From assembly GCF_030538595.1 (NCBI RefSeq), contig NZ_JAUNTS010000011.1, positions 60,903-124,902 on the forward strand: a DNA stretch of 64,000 nt, read 5' to 3'. The DNA is from Kocuria sp. (GTDB taxonomy: Bacteria > Actinomycetota > Actinomycetes > Actinomycetales > Micrococcaceae). Below the pieces are notes generated by a model. It was not told the DNA's origin and ran no database searches. It was given only the letters and a program-made list of their open reading frames with translations. Shown piece after piece: positions 34,119-44,257 of this stretch (positions are counted from its first letter, which is position 1; the number at the start of each line of letters is the position of its first letter). The translations under genes and the position numbers were made by a program.

Positions 34119-34264
34119 GGGGGTGAATCTATCCGGCACCGCAGACAACACAAGCCGTATGCGCCACCCAGCCCCCAATCTCATCCGAAAGCACCGGGTG
34201 GGTCAGCGGGAAAGCGGCACCGTTGGCCGATGTGGTGCGCGCACCGGCTTTGCATCATGAAGCC

Positions 34265-35086
34265 ATGGAGTTTTTCACCGATCTCACCGCCGCCATCAGC
34301 GCAACAGATGCGGCCACCTTGACCGTGCTGGCCCTGGTGGATGCCACCAGCACAGGCACCTTGGTGATCCCGCTGTTGTTGCTGCTGTTCATGCCTGCAG
34401 CCAGACTTGCTGTACCAGGTGCAGACCAGCAAGCGCCCACTGGGGTCAGTCCAACAGCCTCACCTGCCCAGGTGCGTTCCGGTGGGGTGCTCCCGCGGGT
34501 ACTGGCGTACCTGGCCATGGTGGCCACCTTCTACTGGGGGCTGGGAATTGTCCTTTTACTGGGTGCGGGGCTTGCCTGGGGCGGACTGGGGGAGTTCTTC
34601 AGTTCCCGCGGCGGTGGCATCGCTCTGGTGGCACTGGGTATCGGCCTGGTGGTGCTCAGCTGGTGGATCGACCCCAAAACCATTCGCAATCGCGGTGGTG
34701 ACCCTGAAGCCGGCACGCGTCGCTGGGTGGGCCGTGCCCAGAACGCCATTCGCTCTTGGCCCGGGCTGGTGGGTTTGGCCTTGGCGGCAGGTGTTCTTGA
34801 AGTGGCCACCATGCTGCCCTACCTTGCAGCGATCGGGGGCCTGGTGCAGGCGGATCTGAGCACCATTCAGGCCGCCACCGTGCTGGCGGTCTACTGCGTG
34901 ATCATGGTGGCACCGGCGCTGCTGCTCTGCTTGGCACGGTGGTGCCTGGGTGCGCGTCTGGACATCCCCGTGGCGCGGCTGCGAGATTGGGCCATCCGCA
35001 GCACCCCCACCACACTGGCTTGGGTGGTGGGCATTGTGGGTGTGCTCATTGTGGTGCGCACGCTGCCCGGTGTTCTCAACGGATGA
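34265..35086 (+). CDS. GAP/Sap-family multi-pass membrane protein
   Basis: About 273 residues with six hydrophobic segments and a small cytosolic loop. It resembles the GAP (Sap, sulfolipid-addressing protein) family: an N-terminal ALVDATSTGTLVIPLLLLL, a middle VLSWWIDPKTIRNRG and a C-terminal half VGLALAAGVLEVATMLPYLAAIGGL. Members in mycobacteria help move lipids; no cargo can be named here. The ATG at 34265 was chosen because the 14 residues before it look non-coding; CATCAT lies six bases upstream, so it may be leaderless. Divergent from the two-component system, convergent with maf. Confidence 0.7.
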   Translation: MEFFTDLTAAISATDAATLTVLALVDATSTGTLVIPLLLLLFMPAARLAVPGADQQAPTGVSPTASPAQVRSGGVLPRVLAYLAMVATFYWGLGIVLLLGAGLAWGGLGEFFSSRGGGIALVALGIGLVVLSWWIDPKTIRNRGGDPEAGTRRWVGRAQNAIRSWPGLVGLALAAGVLEVATMLPYLAAIGGLVQADLSTIQAATVLAVYCVIMVAPALLLCLARWCLGARLDIPVARLRDWAIRSTPTTLAWVVGIVGVLIVVRTLPGVLNG

Positions 35087-35107
35087 CGACGCCGCATGCC
35101 CCTCATC

Positions 35108-35758
35108 TCAGCCCGCGGCGCCACCGGATTCCCACAGCTGGGACACTGTCACATCTGCCTCCTGGGCCAGCAGCCGCAGTCCGTTGACGGACAGCCCGAT
35201 CACTGCATGCAGATCCCCTTCCACGCGTTCGATGAACGCCGCCCCGTAACCGTCCAGCGTGAAGGAACCCGCTACCCACAGGGGCTCGCCGGTGCTGACG
35301 TAAGCGGCGACGTCGTCGTCGGTCATCTGGGTGAAAGTCACATCCGCACCGGCCTCCAGACCGCCGGCGAATCCGGTGCCACCGTGGTCCAGGGGGCGGG
35401 TGTCGATCAGCCAGTGACCGGTGTGCAGGTGGCCGGTCCGCCCGCGCATGGCGCTGATGCGTTCAGTGGCGCGCTCGGGACTCAGGGGCTTGCCATGGAC
35501 CTCCCCGTCAAAGGCGAAGACCGAATCGCACCCGATCACCAAACGGTTTTTGGCTTGGGGAAGGGCGGCAACGGCCTCACACTTGGCGCGTGCCAAGGTC
35601 ACGGCGATCTCCCCGGGTTCCACGGCACCTGAAGCCGCCGTCACGGCGTCCTCGTCCACATGGGAGCTCAGCTGAGTGAAACCGATCCCCGAGTCCGTCA
35701 ACAGTTTGGCGCGCGCCGGGGACTGCGAGGCCAGGAGGAGTAGCGGCGTATCTGACAT
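35108..35758 (-). CDS. maf: Maf-family nucleotide pyrophosphatase
   Basis: A 216-residue Maf protein, which hydrolyses non-canonical or canonical NTPs to NMPs. The N-terminal signature LLLASQSPARAKLL and the middle VIGCDSVFAFDGEVHGKPLSPERA are diagnostic, followed by RISAMRGRTGHLHTGH and SFTLDGYGAAFIERVEGD. In mycobacteria maf is next to the carboxylase genes accD5/accE5, and here it lies in the same neighbourhood. ATG at 35758 has TACGCT seven bases upstream and no ribosome site, so it is probably leaderless. Confidence 0.92.
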   Translation of the reverse strand: MSDTPLLLLASQSPARAKLLTDSGIGFTQLSSHVDEDAVTAASGAVEPGEIAVTLARAKCEAVAALPQAKNRLVIGCDSVFAFDGEVHGKPLSPERATERISAMRGRTGHLHTGHWLIDTRPLDHGGTGFAGGLEAGADVTFTQMTDDDVAAYVSTGEPLWVAGSFTLDGYGAAFIERVEGDLHAVIGLSVNGLRLLAQEADVTVSQLWESGGAAG

Positions 35759-35927
35759 GCAAAGCAGCGTAAACGCTCCCGGGCGCAATGCGCCGTAAGC
35801 GCTCGGCCCACGGCATCACCCACGCACCCGCGCGGAAGAACCCCACCGTCCACCGCGTTGCGCTGGGTGGATGGCACAGGATGCACAACGACGACGCCCC
35901 TGGCGGGCGCGGACAAGTGAGGCGAAC

Positions 35928-37010
35928 ATGCACGGTGAATACAAGGTACGTGGCGGCAAGCTGGTGGTGGTTGATCTGGAGGTGACTGGCGAGGGAGACC
36001 TGGCCACGTTCACCGATGTGGTGGTCTCCGGCGATTTCTTCCTGGAACCGGATGAAGCCTTTGAAGACCTCAACGCAGCATTGGCGGGACTGCCGGCGTC
36101 CTCCAGCGTGGAGCGCATTTCCCGTGCCGTCGAAGCCAAGTTTGAAGCACGGGCGGCTGCCAGCGGGCAAGAAGTCCAGATGATCGGCTTCAACGCCGAA
36201 GCCGTGGCCATCGCCGTGCGCCGGGCGGCAGGGGCGGCCAAGTCCTGGAGCGATCTGGACGTGGAAGTCATCCCCATGCGAACCATGGACCCGGCCATGC
36301 ATGTGGCGCTGGATGAGGTTCTGGCTGCCGAGATGGCGGCCGGACGCCGTGGACCCACCCTGCGTTTTTGGGATTGGGACGATGCTCTGGTGGTGATCGG
36401 CTCCTACCAGTCCGTGCGCAATGAGGTGGATCTGGAAGCGGCTGCGCAGAACGGTGTGGGTGTCACCCGTCGCATCACCGGCGGTGGTGCCATGTTCATG
36501 GAACCGGGCAACTGCGTGACCTACTCCTTGATGGTTCCTGCGGGCCTGGTGGAAGGACTCAGCCCGGAGCGGGCCTACGCCTTCCTGGACGAATGGGTCA
36601 TGGGTGCCCTGGAGCAGATCGGCGTGAAAGCACATTACGTTCCGCTCAATGACATCACCACAGATCAGGGCAAGATTGGTGGGGCAGCTCAGCGTCGTTT
36701 TGCGGACGGTACCTTGCTGCATCACGTGACCATGAGTTACGACATCGACGCCAACAAGATGCTGCAAGTCCTGCGCATCGGCCGCGAAAAGCTTTCCGAC
36801 AAGGGCATCAAGTCTGCCAAAAAGCGGGTGGATCCCATGCGATCGCAAACGGGTATGGCCCGGGAAGCCATCATCGAGTCTTTCCGCACCTACTTCTTGG
36901 AGCACTACCGCTCCCATGAAGGTGACTACCGGCCGGAGGAACTGGAAGCGGCCCGAACACTGGTGGACACCAAGTTCGCTACGGAGGCCTGGACCCACCG
37001 GGTCAAGTGA
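35928..37010 (+). CDS. lplA: Lipoate-protein ligase with N-terminal accessory domain
   Basis: A 360-residue protein in two parts. Residues 1-95 (YKVRGGKLVVVDLEV, FFLEPDEAFEDLNAAL) match the small accessory domain that in Escherichia coli LplA is C-terminal and in Thermoplasma is a separate LplB. The rest is the catalytic ligase: MDPAMHVALDEVLAAEM, VVIGSYQSVRNEVDLEAAAQ, the RRITGGGAMF lipoate loop and KIGGAAQRRFADGTLLHHVTM with the catalytic lysine. It would attach free lipoate (or octanoate) to 2-oxoacid dehydrogenase or GcvH proteins using ATP. ATG at 35928 follows GTGAGG. The domain order is reversed relative to the best-known enzyme. Confidence 0.9.
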   Translation: MHGEYKVRGGKLVVVDLEVTGEGDLATFTDVVVSGDFFLEPDEAFEDLNAALAGLPASSSVERISRAVEAKFEARAAASGQEVQMIGFNAEAVAIAVRRAAGAAKSWSDLDVEVIPMRTMDPAMHVALDEVLAAEMAAGRRGPTLRFWDWDDALVVIGSYQSVRNEVDLEAAAQNGVGVTRRITGGGAMFMEPGNCVTYSLMVPAGLVEGLSPERAYAFLDEWVMGALEQIGVKAHYVPLNDITTDQGKIGGAAQRRFADGTLLHHVTMSYDIDANKMLQVLRIGREKLSDKGIKSAKKRVDPMRSQTGMAREAIIESFRTYFLEHYRSHEGDYRPEELEAARTLVDTKFATEAWTHRVK

Positions 37011-37030
37011 CCCCGGGCCTTGCGGGAAAC

Positions 37031-37075
37031 GTGCGGTGTGGTGGCCTCAGACTCGGCGAGACCACCACACCGCAC
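37031..37075. terminator. 14-bp hairpin between convergent lplA and adhP
   Basis: GTGCGGTGTGGTGG at 37031-37044 pairs perfectly with 37062-37075; the loop is 17 bases. It serves both converging genes. Confidence 0.75.
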
Positions 37076-37090
37076 GCTCAGTGGGGTGGG

Positions 37091-38116
37091 TCAGTATTCG
37101 ATGACCACGCGGCCTTCGATCTTGCCGTGCACCATCTCGTCAAACACTGCGTTGATGTCTTCCAGAGGCCGCTTGGTGAAGGTGGGGTGGATCAGCCCCC
37201 GGGCGTAGAAGTCCAGAGCTTCTTCCATGTCCCGCCGGGTTCCCACGATTGACCCTCGGATCGTCAAGCCCTTCAGGACGATCTCAAAGATCGGTGCTGG
37301 GAAGTCACCGGGAGGCAGCCCGTTGAACACGATGGTTCCGCCGCGTCTGGTCATGCCGATGGCCTGCCCGAAAGCGTCAGGGTGCACAGCCGTGACCAGT
37401 ACACCGTGCACTCCGCCGGTTGCCTCAAGGATTGCCTCCGCGGGATCGGCTGCAAAGGCATTGACCACCACCTCTGCCCCGTGGCGCTTGGCCAGTTCCA
37501 GCTTGTCATCGGCAACGTCCACAGCGGCCACTCGCATGCCCATGGCCACTGCGTACTGAACTGCAATGTGACCCAGGCCGCCCACTCCGGAGATCACCAC
37601 CCACTGGCCGGGCTTGACCTCTGTGCGTTTGAGACCCTTGTAGACGGTGACACCGGCGCACAGCACCGGGGCAATTTCATAAGGGTCTGAACCCTCGGGG
37701 ATCAGCGCACAGTAGGTGGCGTCCACCAGCATGTATTGCCCAAAGGAGCCATCCACGGAGTAGCCTCCGTTTTGTTGCTGTTCGCACAGGGTCTCCCAGC
37801 CGGATTCGCAATGCTCACATTCGCCGCAAGCACTCCACAACCAGGCGTTGCCCACCAGATCGCCCACCGCCACTCGGGTGACGTCGCCTCCCACGGCAAC
37901 GACTTCCCCCACGCCTTCATGCCCCGGAACCAGGGGGACTTTGGGTTTGACGGGCCAATCTCCGTGCGCCGCATGAAGATCTGTGTGGCACACGCCGGAA
38001 GCAATCACTTTGACCAGCGCCTGATTCGGTCCCGGTTGAGGTAGCTCAACCTCCTTGACGGCAAGTTCTTCTCCCAGGGCGGTCACGACAGCTGCTGTCA
38101 TGGTGTTTTCACCCAT
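37091..38116 (-). CDS. adhP: Zinc-dependent alcohol dehydrogenase, AdhP type
   Basis: A 341-residue medium-chain dehydrogenase interconverting ethanol (or other primary alcohols) and aldehyde with NAD. Catalytic zinc ligands are in SGVCHTDLHAAHGDWP and PGHEGVGEV; the structural zinc site is CGECEHCESGWETLC; the NAD fold has VISGVGGLGHIAVQYA. Length and motifs fit AdhP. ATG at 38116 follows AGGAAG by eight bases; a GTG at 38125 and an ATG at 38101 are alternatives. It lies 144 bases downstream of the DUF779 gene, so the trio may be an alcohol/acetaldehyde oxidation unit, possibly with a separate promoter. Confidence 0.93.
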   Translation of the reverse strand: MGENTMTAAVVTALGEELAVKEVELPQPGPNQALVKVIASGVCHTDLHAAHGDWPVKPKVPLVPGHEGVGEVVAVGGDVTRVAVGDLVGNAWLWSACGECEHCESGWETLCEQQQNGGYSVDGSFGQYMLVDATYCALIPEGSDPYEIAPVLCAGVTVYKGLKRTEVKPGQWVVISGVGGLGHIAVQYAVAMGMRVAAVDVADDKLELAKRHGAEVVVNAFAADPAEAILEATGGVHGVLVTAVHPDAFGQAIGMTRRGGTIVFNGLPPGDFPAPIFEIVLKGLTIRGSIVGTRRDMEEALDFYARGLIHPTFTKRPLEDINAVFDEMVHGKIEGRVVIEY

Positions 38117-38260
38117 GACTCTCACTTCCTTTCAGTTGGCCTGGGGCCCGCATTGACCCCGGGGTACTCGGCCCGAGACCTCTACGGAACTTGTCCGCAG
38201 AAGGGCTTTTCGGGCTGTCACGGAGGTTTCGGTAGTGGGTGGATGAGGTGATGGGTCAGG

Positions 38261-38704
38261 TCAGAGGGTGCAGAGATTGCTGCGGGTCAGGAACCTCTGA
38301 CCCGTGGGGGCTTCCAGGGAGAAGCCGGAGCCACGTCCGGCAACAGCGTCAATGGTCAGTTTGGTGTGCTTCCACGCGTTGAACTGTTCACGCGAAATGT
38401 AGAGCTCCAACGGTCCCAATACCGCACCGTCTGCATCGGTCAGCTCGGCGGAACCCAGCAAAACGTCAGCGTCCCCCGTGCGGAATTCACCGACTGGGAA
38501 ACACATGGGCGCGGAGCCATCGCAGCAACCGCCGGACTGGTGAAACATCAGGGGGCCGTGCCGGTGCCACAACTCCCGCAGCAGGTCAACGGCGGCACCC
38601 GTGTAGGCCACGCGCACGACGTCGTCCTCGGGGCCAGCGGTGGCCTCCAGGACGACGTCGTCACGGCCCGGTGCGGTCTCAGCCGCCCGGTCAGAATCTG
38701 GCAC
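38261..38704 (-). CDS. DUF779 protein
   Basis: A 147-residue member of DUF779, a family commonly found next to acetaldehyde dehydrogenases. The Cys-rich segment MFHQSGGCCDGSAPMCFP and YISREQFNAWKHTKLTIDAV are characteristic. The GTG start shares one base with the stop of the aldehyde dehydrogenase gene (TAGTG). Cysteines suggest metal binding or a redox accessory role, but the function is not established. Confidence 0.88.
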   Translation of the reverse strand: MPDSDRAAETAPGRDDVVLEATAGPEDDVVRVAYTGAAVDLLRELWHRHGPLMFHQSGGCCDGSAPMCFPVGEFRTGDADVLLGSAELTDADGAVLGPLELYISREQFNAWKHTKLTIDAVAGRGSGFSLEAPTGQRFLTRSNLCTL

Positions 38705-40227
38705 TAGAACAACCCCAACTCACTGTTCGAGTAAGAGACCAGGAGGTTCTTGGTCTGCTGGTAGTGATCCAGCATCATCAAGTGGTTTTCCCGCCCGATG
38801 CCGGAGGACTTGTACCCGCCGAAGGCCGCGTGAGCTGGGTAGTTGTGATAGTTGTTCACCCACACCCGTCCGGCCTGAATGGTGCGCCCGGCGCGGTACG
38901 CGGTGTTCCCGGTACGCGCCCACACCCCGGCGCCCAACCCGTAGAGCGTGTCATTGGCAATGGTCATGGCCTCGTCAAAATCGCTGAAGGAGGTCAGCGA
39001 AAGCACGGGGCCAAAGATCTCCTCCTGGAAGATGCGCATGGAGTTGTTGCCCTCGAACACGGTGGGTTTGACGTAGTAGCCCTCGGCAAGGTCGCCGTCG
39101 AGCACCAGTCGCTCGCCGCCGGTGAGCACCTTGGCGCCTTCCTGCTTGCCGATGTCCAGGTAGGAGAGAATCTTCTCCAGCTGATCGGTGGAGGCCTGGG
39201 CGCCGACCATGGTGGCGGTGTCCAACGGGTTGCCCTGAATCATCTTGTTGACCCGCTCAATACCGGCGGCCACAAAGTCGTCGTACATGCCTTTCTGCAC
39301 CAGTGCGCGGGACGGACAGGTGCAGACCTCACCCTGATTCAGGCCGAACAGGGCAAAGCCTTCCAGCGCTTTCTGGTAGAAGTCGTCTTTTTCGGCAGCG
39401 ACGTCGTCAAAGAAGATGTTGGGGGACTTGCCGCCCAATTCCAGGGTGACCGGGATGATGTTCTCGGAGGCGTACTGCATGATGAGGCGGCCCGTGGTGG
39501 TTTCCCCGGTGAAAGCGATCTTGCGAATCCGCTTGTTGGAGGCCAGTGGCTTGCCGGCCTCCACACCAAAGCCATTGACCACGTTCACCACGCCGTCCGG
39601 GAGTAGGTCCTGGATCAATTCGATCAAAACCAGGATCGACGCCGGAGTCTGCTCAGCGGGCTTGAGCACCACGCAGTTGCCCGCAGCCAGTGCGGGAGCC
39701 AGCTTCCACACGCCCATCAGGATGGGGAAGTTCCAGGGGATGATCTGGCCCACCACGCCCAGAGGCTCGTGGTAGTGGTAAGCCACGGTGTCTTCGTCAA
39801 TCTGGGACAGGCGACCCTCTTGGGAGCGGATGGCCCCGGCAAAATAGCGGAAATGGTCAATGGCCAACGGGATGTCTGCCGCCAGGGTTTCCCGTACGGG
39901 CTTGCCGTTGTCCCAGGTCTCGGCAACCGCCAAGGTCTCCAGGTTTTCTTCCATGCGGTCGGCAATCTTGTTCAGCAGCAGTGCGCGCTCGGCCGGGGTG
40001 GTGGTGTTCCAGCTGGGGGCTGCTGCCCAGGCTGCATCCAGGGCGGCCTCAATGTCCTCCGCCGTGCCGCGGCCCACTTCCGTGAAGACCTTGCCGTTGA
40101 CGGGGGAGATGTCCTCGAAGTACTCACCCTTGGCCGGGGCCACCCACTGGCCGCCGATGAAGTGTTCGTAGCGGGACTTGAAGCTGACGGGTGAATCAGC
40201 CTGACCGGGTTGTGCGTAAACCGTCAC
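38704..40227 (-). CDS. NAD-dependent aldehyde dehydrogenase (acetaldehyde type)
   Basis: A 507-residue aldehyde dehydrogenase. Motifs: [20 protein letters not shown], the glutamate in LELGGKSPN, the nucleophile cysteine in [14 protein letters not shown], and [13 protein letters not shown]. The CTCPSR variant is typical of the AldB/ExaC group that oxidises acetaldehyde to acetate. The GTG start at 40227 has AAAGGAG upstream. First gene of an operon with DUF779 and probably adhP, which would oxidise ethanol to acetate. Confidence 0.92.
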   Translation of the reverse strand: MTVYAQPGQADSPVSFKSRYEHFIGGQWVAPAKGEYFEDISPVNGKVFTEVGRGTAEDIEAALDAAWAAAPSWNTTTPAERALLLNKIADRMEENLETLAVAETWDNGKPVRETLAADIPLAIDHFRYFAGAIRSQEGRLSQIDEDTVAYHYHEPLGVVGQIIPWNFPILMGVWKLAPALAAGNCVVLKPAEQTPASILVLIELIQDLLPDGVVNVVNGFGVEAGKPLASNKRIRKIAFTGETTTGRLIMQYASENIIPVTLELGGKSPNIFFDDVAAEKDDFYQKALEGFALFGLNQGEVCTCPSRALVQKGMYDDFVAAGIERVNKMIQGNPLDTATMVGAQASTDQLEKILSYLDIGKQEGAKVLTGGERLVLDGDLAEGYYVKPTVFEGNNSMRIFQEEIFGPVLSLTSFSDFDEAMTIANDTLYGLGAGVWARTGNTAYRAGRTIQAGRVWVNNYHNYPAHAAFGGYKSSGIGRENHLMMLDHYQQTKNLLVSYSNSELGLF

Positions 40228-40402
40228 GGTGGACTCCTTTGTCGCGTGTGTTCAGCGGTTACTGAGGTTTTCCCCCAGGCGGCTTGGATCGAGCCCCCTG
40301 GCTGGACGCGGTGCCACAGGGATGCGGTCACTCACGCAGCCATGTGACGTGGAACACGTCTGGTTACCACGGTACTGCAGCCCGTGGCTGTTCGCAGCAA
40401 TC

Positions 40403-42199
40403 TCAGGTGTGCGTTCGCTGAGTGCTGGCCGGTGCGCTCCTTTGCACCAGGTCGAGTGCATATTCCAGGGTGTCCAACCCCAAAGAGCCCAGGGAGAGAG
40501 CATGGCGGTGGAAGTCCTGCACGGAGAAGCCGGCCCCGGTGGCAGCCTTCCAGCGCTCGCGCTGTTCCTCCCAGACCCGCTGGCCAAGCTGGTACACCGG
40601 GGCCTGGCCTGGCCAGCCCATGTAGCGCATCCATTCAAAGCGCAAGGACGGTTCGGTCAACACAAAGTTCTCCCGCAGGAACTCCAACCCAACATTTGGC
40701 GTCCAGGCCCGCGCACCAGCGGCCTTGCCCAGGAACGGATCCAGCTGAGCAGGGATGGGGAATCCACAGTGGAAACCGATGTCAAAGACCACTCGTGCCG
40801 CACGCATGCGTTGGGCGCTGAGCATTCCCAGGCGATCACCGGGATCATCCAGAAACCCCAACTCAGCCATGAGCTTTTCCGCGTACAGCGCCCACCCTTC
40901 ACCGTGCCCGGCGACCCACAGCGCCATCCTGCGCCAGCGGTTCAACGTGTGGGCGGAGGCAATGGCCGTGGCCATCTGCAGGTGATGGCCGGGCACGCCT
41001 TCGTGATACACCGTGGTGCGTTCACTCCAGGTGCGGAACACCTCCGTGCCTGGGGGAACTGACCACCACATGCGCCCGGGGCGCTGGAAGTCTTGGGAAG
41101 GTGGTGTGTAGTAGATACCGCCGTCCGTGGTGGGTGCGATCCTGGCCTCCAGCCGCCGCATGGGTTCAGGAATCTCAAAATGTGTGTCGGCCAGAGTCTG
41201 GATGGCCTGCTCGGTCACGCCCTGCATCCAAGCCGTCAGTTCGTGACGCCCGTGCAACTGCCGGTGAGGGTCTGCATCCAGAGCCTCCATGGCTGCGTGC
41301 ACAGAATCATCACCGGCATGATCGGGCACAATGTGCCGGGCCGTTTGCTCCATCTGGTGCGTGACAGCTTCCACCTGCTCAATGCCCCACAGGTAGCTCT
41401 CCTGCGGGTCAAGGTCCGCACCGCTGTGTTGGCGTAGACGCAGGCGGTATTCCTCCGGGCCAACTGCCATGGACTCCGGTGCGGCAACGGCAATCCGGCG
41501 CAGGCCACCCGCCAACTCGGTGTAGGCGCCACGGGCGCCTTCCACCAGCTCATGGAGTTGCTGCCGCACGGTGGCAGGCAGCAGGGCCACGTGCGGGCGG
41601 TGGGTCAAGCCCATGAAGGAGCCCTGGAGGGAGGCGTAGTTCTGGGCCTGTTCGGCTGCGCCCAGCAGCTGGGCACGTGCCGTGACCGGGCCCTGCTCCT
41701 GGCGGTACTCCACGCCCCTGACCAGAGCTTGGACTGCTTGCGGTACTTCCGCCAGCTGAGCCAACACCACGTCCCAGTCCTCATCCGTGTTCTTGGGGAG
41801 GTTGTCAAAAGTCTCACGGATTCTCTGCACGGGGGAGGAAATCCCGTTGATCCGGCTACCGCCCCAGCCGTTGTCGAACAGCTCGGTGGCCACCCCGATC
41901 CGCTCGCGCAGCGCGTGGGCGGTCACCCGGTCGACGTCGTCGGCAGGCTCCGCGGAGTCCAACTCTTGCCGTGCGGCCAGGTGCAACTCGTGTTCGGCGG
42001 CCAGCCCATCCGGCCCGTAATCGGCGTATCCCCATCCGTGGGTGGGGGCATTGAGCTCAATGGCCCACGCCGGGTCGTGGGTCAGCAGGGCATCCAGATA
42101 CCGATTGGCAGTCGCGTCAATCGGCGATTCCGCACGCTCACCGTGGGGCGCGGTCACCACGGCGTGGTCTGGGGTGGGTGCTCCGGTGGATCGAGTCAT
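40403..42199 (-). CDS. DUF885-family protein, putative metallopeptidase
   Basis: A 598-residue cytosolic protein without signal peptide. The C-terminal half contains TTVYHEGVPGHHLQMATA, the HExxPGHH signature of DUF885 proteins, which is thought to bind zinc, followed by HGEGWALYAEKLMAELGF with a conserved Glu and FSVQDFHRHALSLGSL near the end. Substrate unknown. Start ATG at 42199: GGGAGG is very close upstream and TAGGAT lies eight bases away, so it may be read with little or no leader. It stands between the aldehyde dehydrogenase operon and the carboxylase genes with no clear functional link. Confidence 0.82.
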   Translation of the reverse strand: MTRSTGAPTPDHAVVTAPHGERAESPIDATANRYLDALLTHDPAWAIELNAPTHGWGYADYGPDGLAAEHELHLAARQELDSAEPADDVDRVTAHALRERIGVATELFDNGWGGSRINGISSPVQRIRETFDNLPKNTDEDWDVVLAQLAEVPQAVQALVRGVEYRQEQGPVTARAQLLGAAEQAQNYASLQGSFMGLTHRPHVALLPATVRQQLHELVEGARGAYTELAGGLRRIAVAAPESMAVGPEEYRLRLRQHSGADLDPQESYLWGIEQVEAVTHQMEQTARHIVPDHAGDDSVHAAMEALDADPHRQLHGRHELTAWMQGVTEQAIQTLADTHFEIPEPMRRLEARIAPTTDGGIYYTPPSQDFQRPGRMWWSVPPGTEVFRTWSERTTVYHEGVPGHHLQMATAIASAHTLNRWRRMALWVAGHGEGWALYAEKLMAELGFLDDPGDRLGMLSAQRMRAARVVFDIGFHCGFPIPAQLDPFLGKAAGARAWTPNVGLEFLRENFVLTEPSLRFEWMRYMGWPGQAPVYQLGQRVWEEQRERWKAATGAGFSVQDFHRHALSLGSLGLDTLEYALDLVQRSAPASTQRTHT

Positions 42200-42297
42200 G
42201 CCTCCCGATCCTAATGAGCCTACGTGCTCCCCTGGAACACCGCCCGTCTGCCGACATCTCCCGGTATCCGCCGGCTCTGGCCGGTGTGCTCAACGGG

Positions 42298-42567
42298 TCA
42301 GCGGAAGGGCAAGGTGCGTCGCCAGGCACCCAATCCGGGGCGCAGACGCAGGCCCAGGCGAGCACGTCGGTTTTGCGCCCGCCGGGTACCCGTGGTCTCA
42401 GCTTCCTCGGTTTCTGCAGCGGCAGCCACCACCACGGCAGTCACGGCAGCGATCTCCTCCGGCGTGGGGTTGCCACCCACAAACTGGACCACGCAGTTCT
42501 CATCCTGCAGCTCTTCCGGCAGATCCGGTGTGCCATGGGCTGAGGTGGAATGGGATGCGGTGCTCAC
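42298..42567 (-). CDS. accE: Acyl-CoA carboxylase epsilon subunit
   Basis: An 89-residue small subunit typical of actinobacterial acyl-CoA carboxylases. The family core is [21 protein letters not shown], followed by a basic tail ending AWRRTLPFR. It stabilises or activates the alpha/beta complex. The GTG start overlaps the accD stop (GTGA), so beta and epsilon are made together. Confidence 0.9.
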   Translation of the reverse strand: MSTASHSTSAHGTPDLPEELQDENCVVQFVGGNPTPEEIAAVTAVVVAAAAETEEAETTGTRRAQNRRARLGLRLRPGLGAWRRTLPFR

Positions 42568-44147
42568 AGGGGAATGTTCCCATGCTTCTTGGCGGGGGTT
42601 GAAGCCCGCTTCTCCCGCAGACCGCGCAGTGCCCGGATGATGTTCTCCCGGGTCTCCGACGGCGCAATCACCGCGTCCACGTAGCCCAACTGGGTGGCCT
42701 GGTAGGGGTTGAGCAGCTGTTCTTCGTACTGGCGCACCAACTCCGCCCGCTTGGCCTCAACGTTTTCACCGGCCTCAGCGGCTGCTTTGAGATCACGGCG
42801 GTACAGAATCTCCACCGCACCCTGGGCGCCCATCACGCCGATCTGAGCGGTGGGCCAGGCCAGGTTGATGTCCGCACCCAACTTTTTGGAGCCCATCACA
42901 ATGTAGGCACCACCGTATGCCTTGCGCGTGATCAGGGTGATCAACGGGACAGTGGCCTCCGCATAGGCGTAGAGCAACTTGGCCCCGCGGCGGATGATGC
43001 CGTTGAATTCCTGATCCGTACCCGGCAGGAAGCCCGGCACATCCACAAGAGTCAGAATGGGCACGTTGAAGGCATCGCAGTGGCGCACAAACCGTGCAGC
43101 CTTCTCAGAAGCCGCAATGTCCAAGGTGCCGGCAAACTGCATGGGCTGATTGGCCACGATACCCACGGTGTGACCCTCCACCCGGGCGTAACCAATCATC
43201 ACGTTCGGGGCGTAGAGCGCCTGCATTTCCAAAAAGTGCCCGTCATCCACCACGGCTTCAATCACGGCGCGCATGTCATAAGGCTGATTGGCTGAATCCG
43301 GGATCAAGGTGTCCAGTTCAAGGTCATGGTCAGTGACTTCAAACTCTTGGTCGTGATCCAGCAGCGGCGGTTCCGTGAGGTTGTTGGAGGGCAGAAACTC
43401 CAGCAATTCGCGCAAAAAGTCCAGGGCATCGGATTCGTCCGTGGCCAGATACGTGGCGGTACCCGTGGTTTCGTTGTGCTGACGCGCGCCACCCAGGGTC
43501 TCCATGTCAACATCTTCACCCGTGACGGTCTTGATCACGTCCGGGCCGGTGATGAACATGTGGGAGGTCTCATCCACCATGATGATGTAGTCCGTCAACG
43601 CGGGGGAGTAGGCCGCACCACCGGCACACGGCCCCATGATCAAGGAAATCTGGGGGACCACACCGGAGGAGCGGACATTCATGTTGAAAATATCCGCAAA
43701 CATGGCCAGGGAGGCCACACCCTCCTGAATCCGGGCCCCACCGCCGTCGTTGATCCCAATGACCGGGCACCCGTTCTTCAGCGCGAACTTTTGCACCTTG
43801 ACGATTTTTTCGCCATTGGCTTCAGACAGTGATCCACCCAGCACAGCAAAATCCTGGGAGTACACCGCCACCAAACGTCCGTCAATGGTCCCGTAACCGG
43901 CCACCACACCGTCGCCGGGCATCTTCTTCTTGTCCATGCCAAAGGCCGTGGTGCGGTGTGTGCGCAGCGCATCCAGCTCCACAAAAGAATCCTGGTCCAG
44001 CAGCATCTCCACGCGCTCGCGGGCTGTGTTCTTGCCCCGGGAATGCTGCCGTTCAATGGCAGCCTCCCCCGCGGGAGCCATGGATTGCTCCCGCCGCTGG
44101 CGGAAATCGGCAATTTTTCCAGCGGTAGTGGACAAGTCGTGGCTCAT
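42564..44147 (-). CDS. accD: Acyl-CoA carboxylase beta subunit (carboxyltransferase)
   Basis: A 527-residue biotin-dependent carboxyltransferase that moves CO2 from carboxybiotin to acetyl- or propionyl-CoA. Motifs: [37 protein letters not shown], oxyanion-hole [20 protein letters not shown] (first part), [24 protein letters not shown] (first part) and [16 protein letters not shown]. The family (PccB/AccD5-like) does not fix the acyl-CoA. ATG at 44147 follows GAGGTG. Partners are accE (coupled) and the alpha subunit at 30.1 kb. Confidence 0.93.
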   Translation of the reverse strand: MSHDLSTTAGKIADFRQRREQSMAPAGEAAIERQHSRGKNTARERVEMLLDQDSFVELDALRTHRTTAFGMDKKKMPGDGVVAGYGTIDGRLVAVYSQDFAVLGGSLSEANGEKIVKVQKFALKNGCPVIGINDGGGARIQEGVASLAMFADIFNMNVRSSGVVPQISLIMGPCAGGAAYSPALTDYIIMVDETSHMFITGPDVIKTVTGEDVDMETLGGARQHNETTGTATYLATDESDALDFLRELLEFLPSNNLTEPPLLDHDQEFEVTDHDLELDTLIPDSANQPYDMRAVIEAVVDDGHFLEMQALYAPNVMIGYARVEGHTVGIVANQPMQFAGTLDIAASEKAARFVRHCDAFNVPILTLVDVPGFLPGTDQEFNGIIRRGAKLLYAYAEATVPLITLITRKAYGGAYIVMGSKKLGADINLAWPTAQIGVMGAQGAVEILYRRDLKAAAEAGENVEAKRAELVRQYEEQLLNPYQATQLGYVDAVIAPSETRENIIRALRGLREKRASTPAKKHGNIPL

Positions 44148-44225
44148 GGCACCTCGTAGTTCAGCGGACGGTCAAGGAGAAGGACCTGGCCAGTCTAGGT
44201 AAGGCCATGGCACTTGCCCCTTGTG

Positions 44226-44251
44226 TGACATCTACAAATGACATCTACAAA
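44226..44251. repeat. Tandem 13-bp repeat upstream of accD
   Basis: TGACATCTACAAA occurs twice back to back (44226-44238 and 44239-44251), between accD and the yciI-like gene. It lies about 80-105 bases before the accD start, where a promoter or operator would be. A related word, ACATGTCTACAAA, occurs near 58427. Confidence 0.7.
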
Positions 44252-44257
44252 TCTGAG

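Noticed and set aside
35577..36998. 473-codon open frame opposite lplA
   Set aside because: Overlaps both maf and lplA in antisense, and its translation shows no motif.
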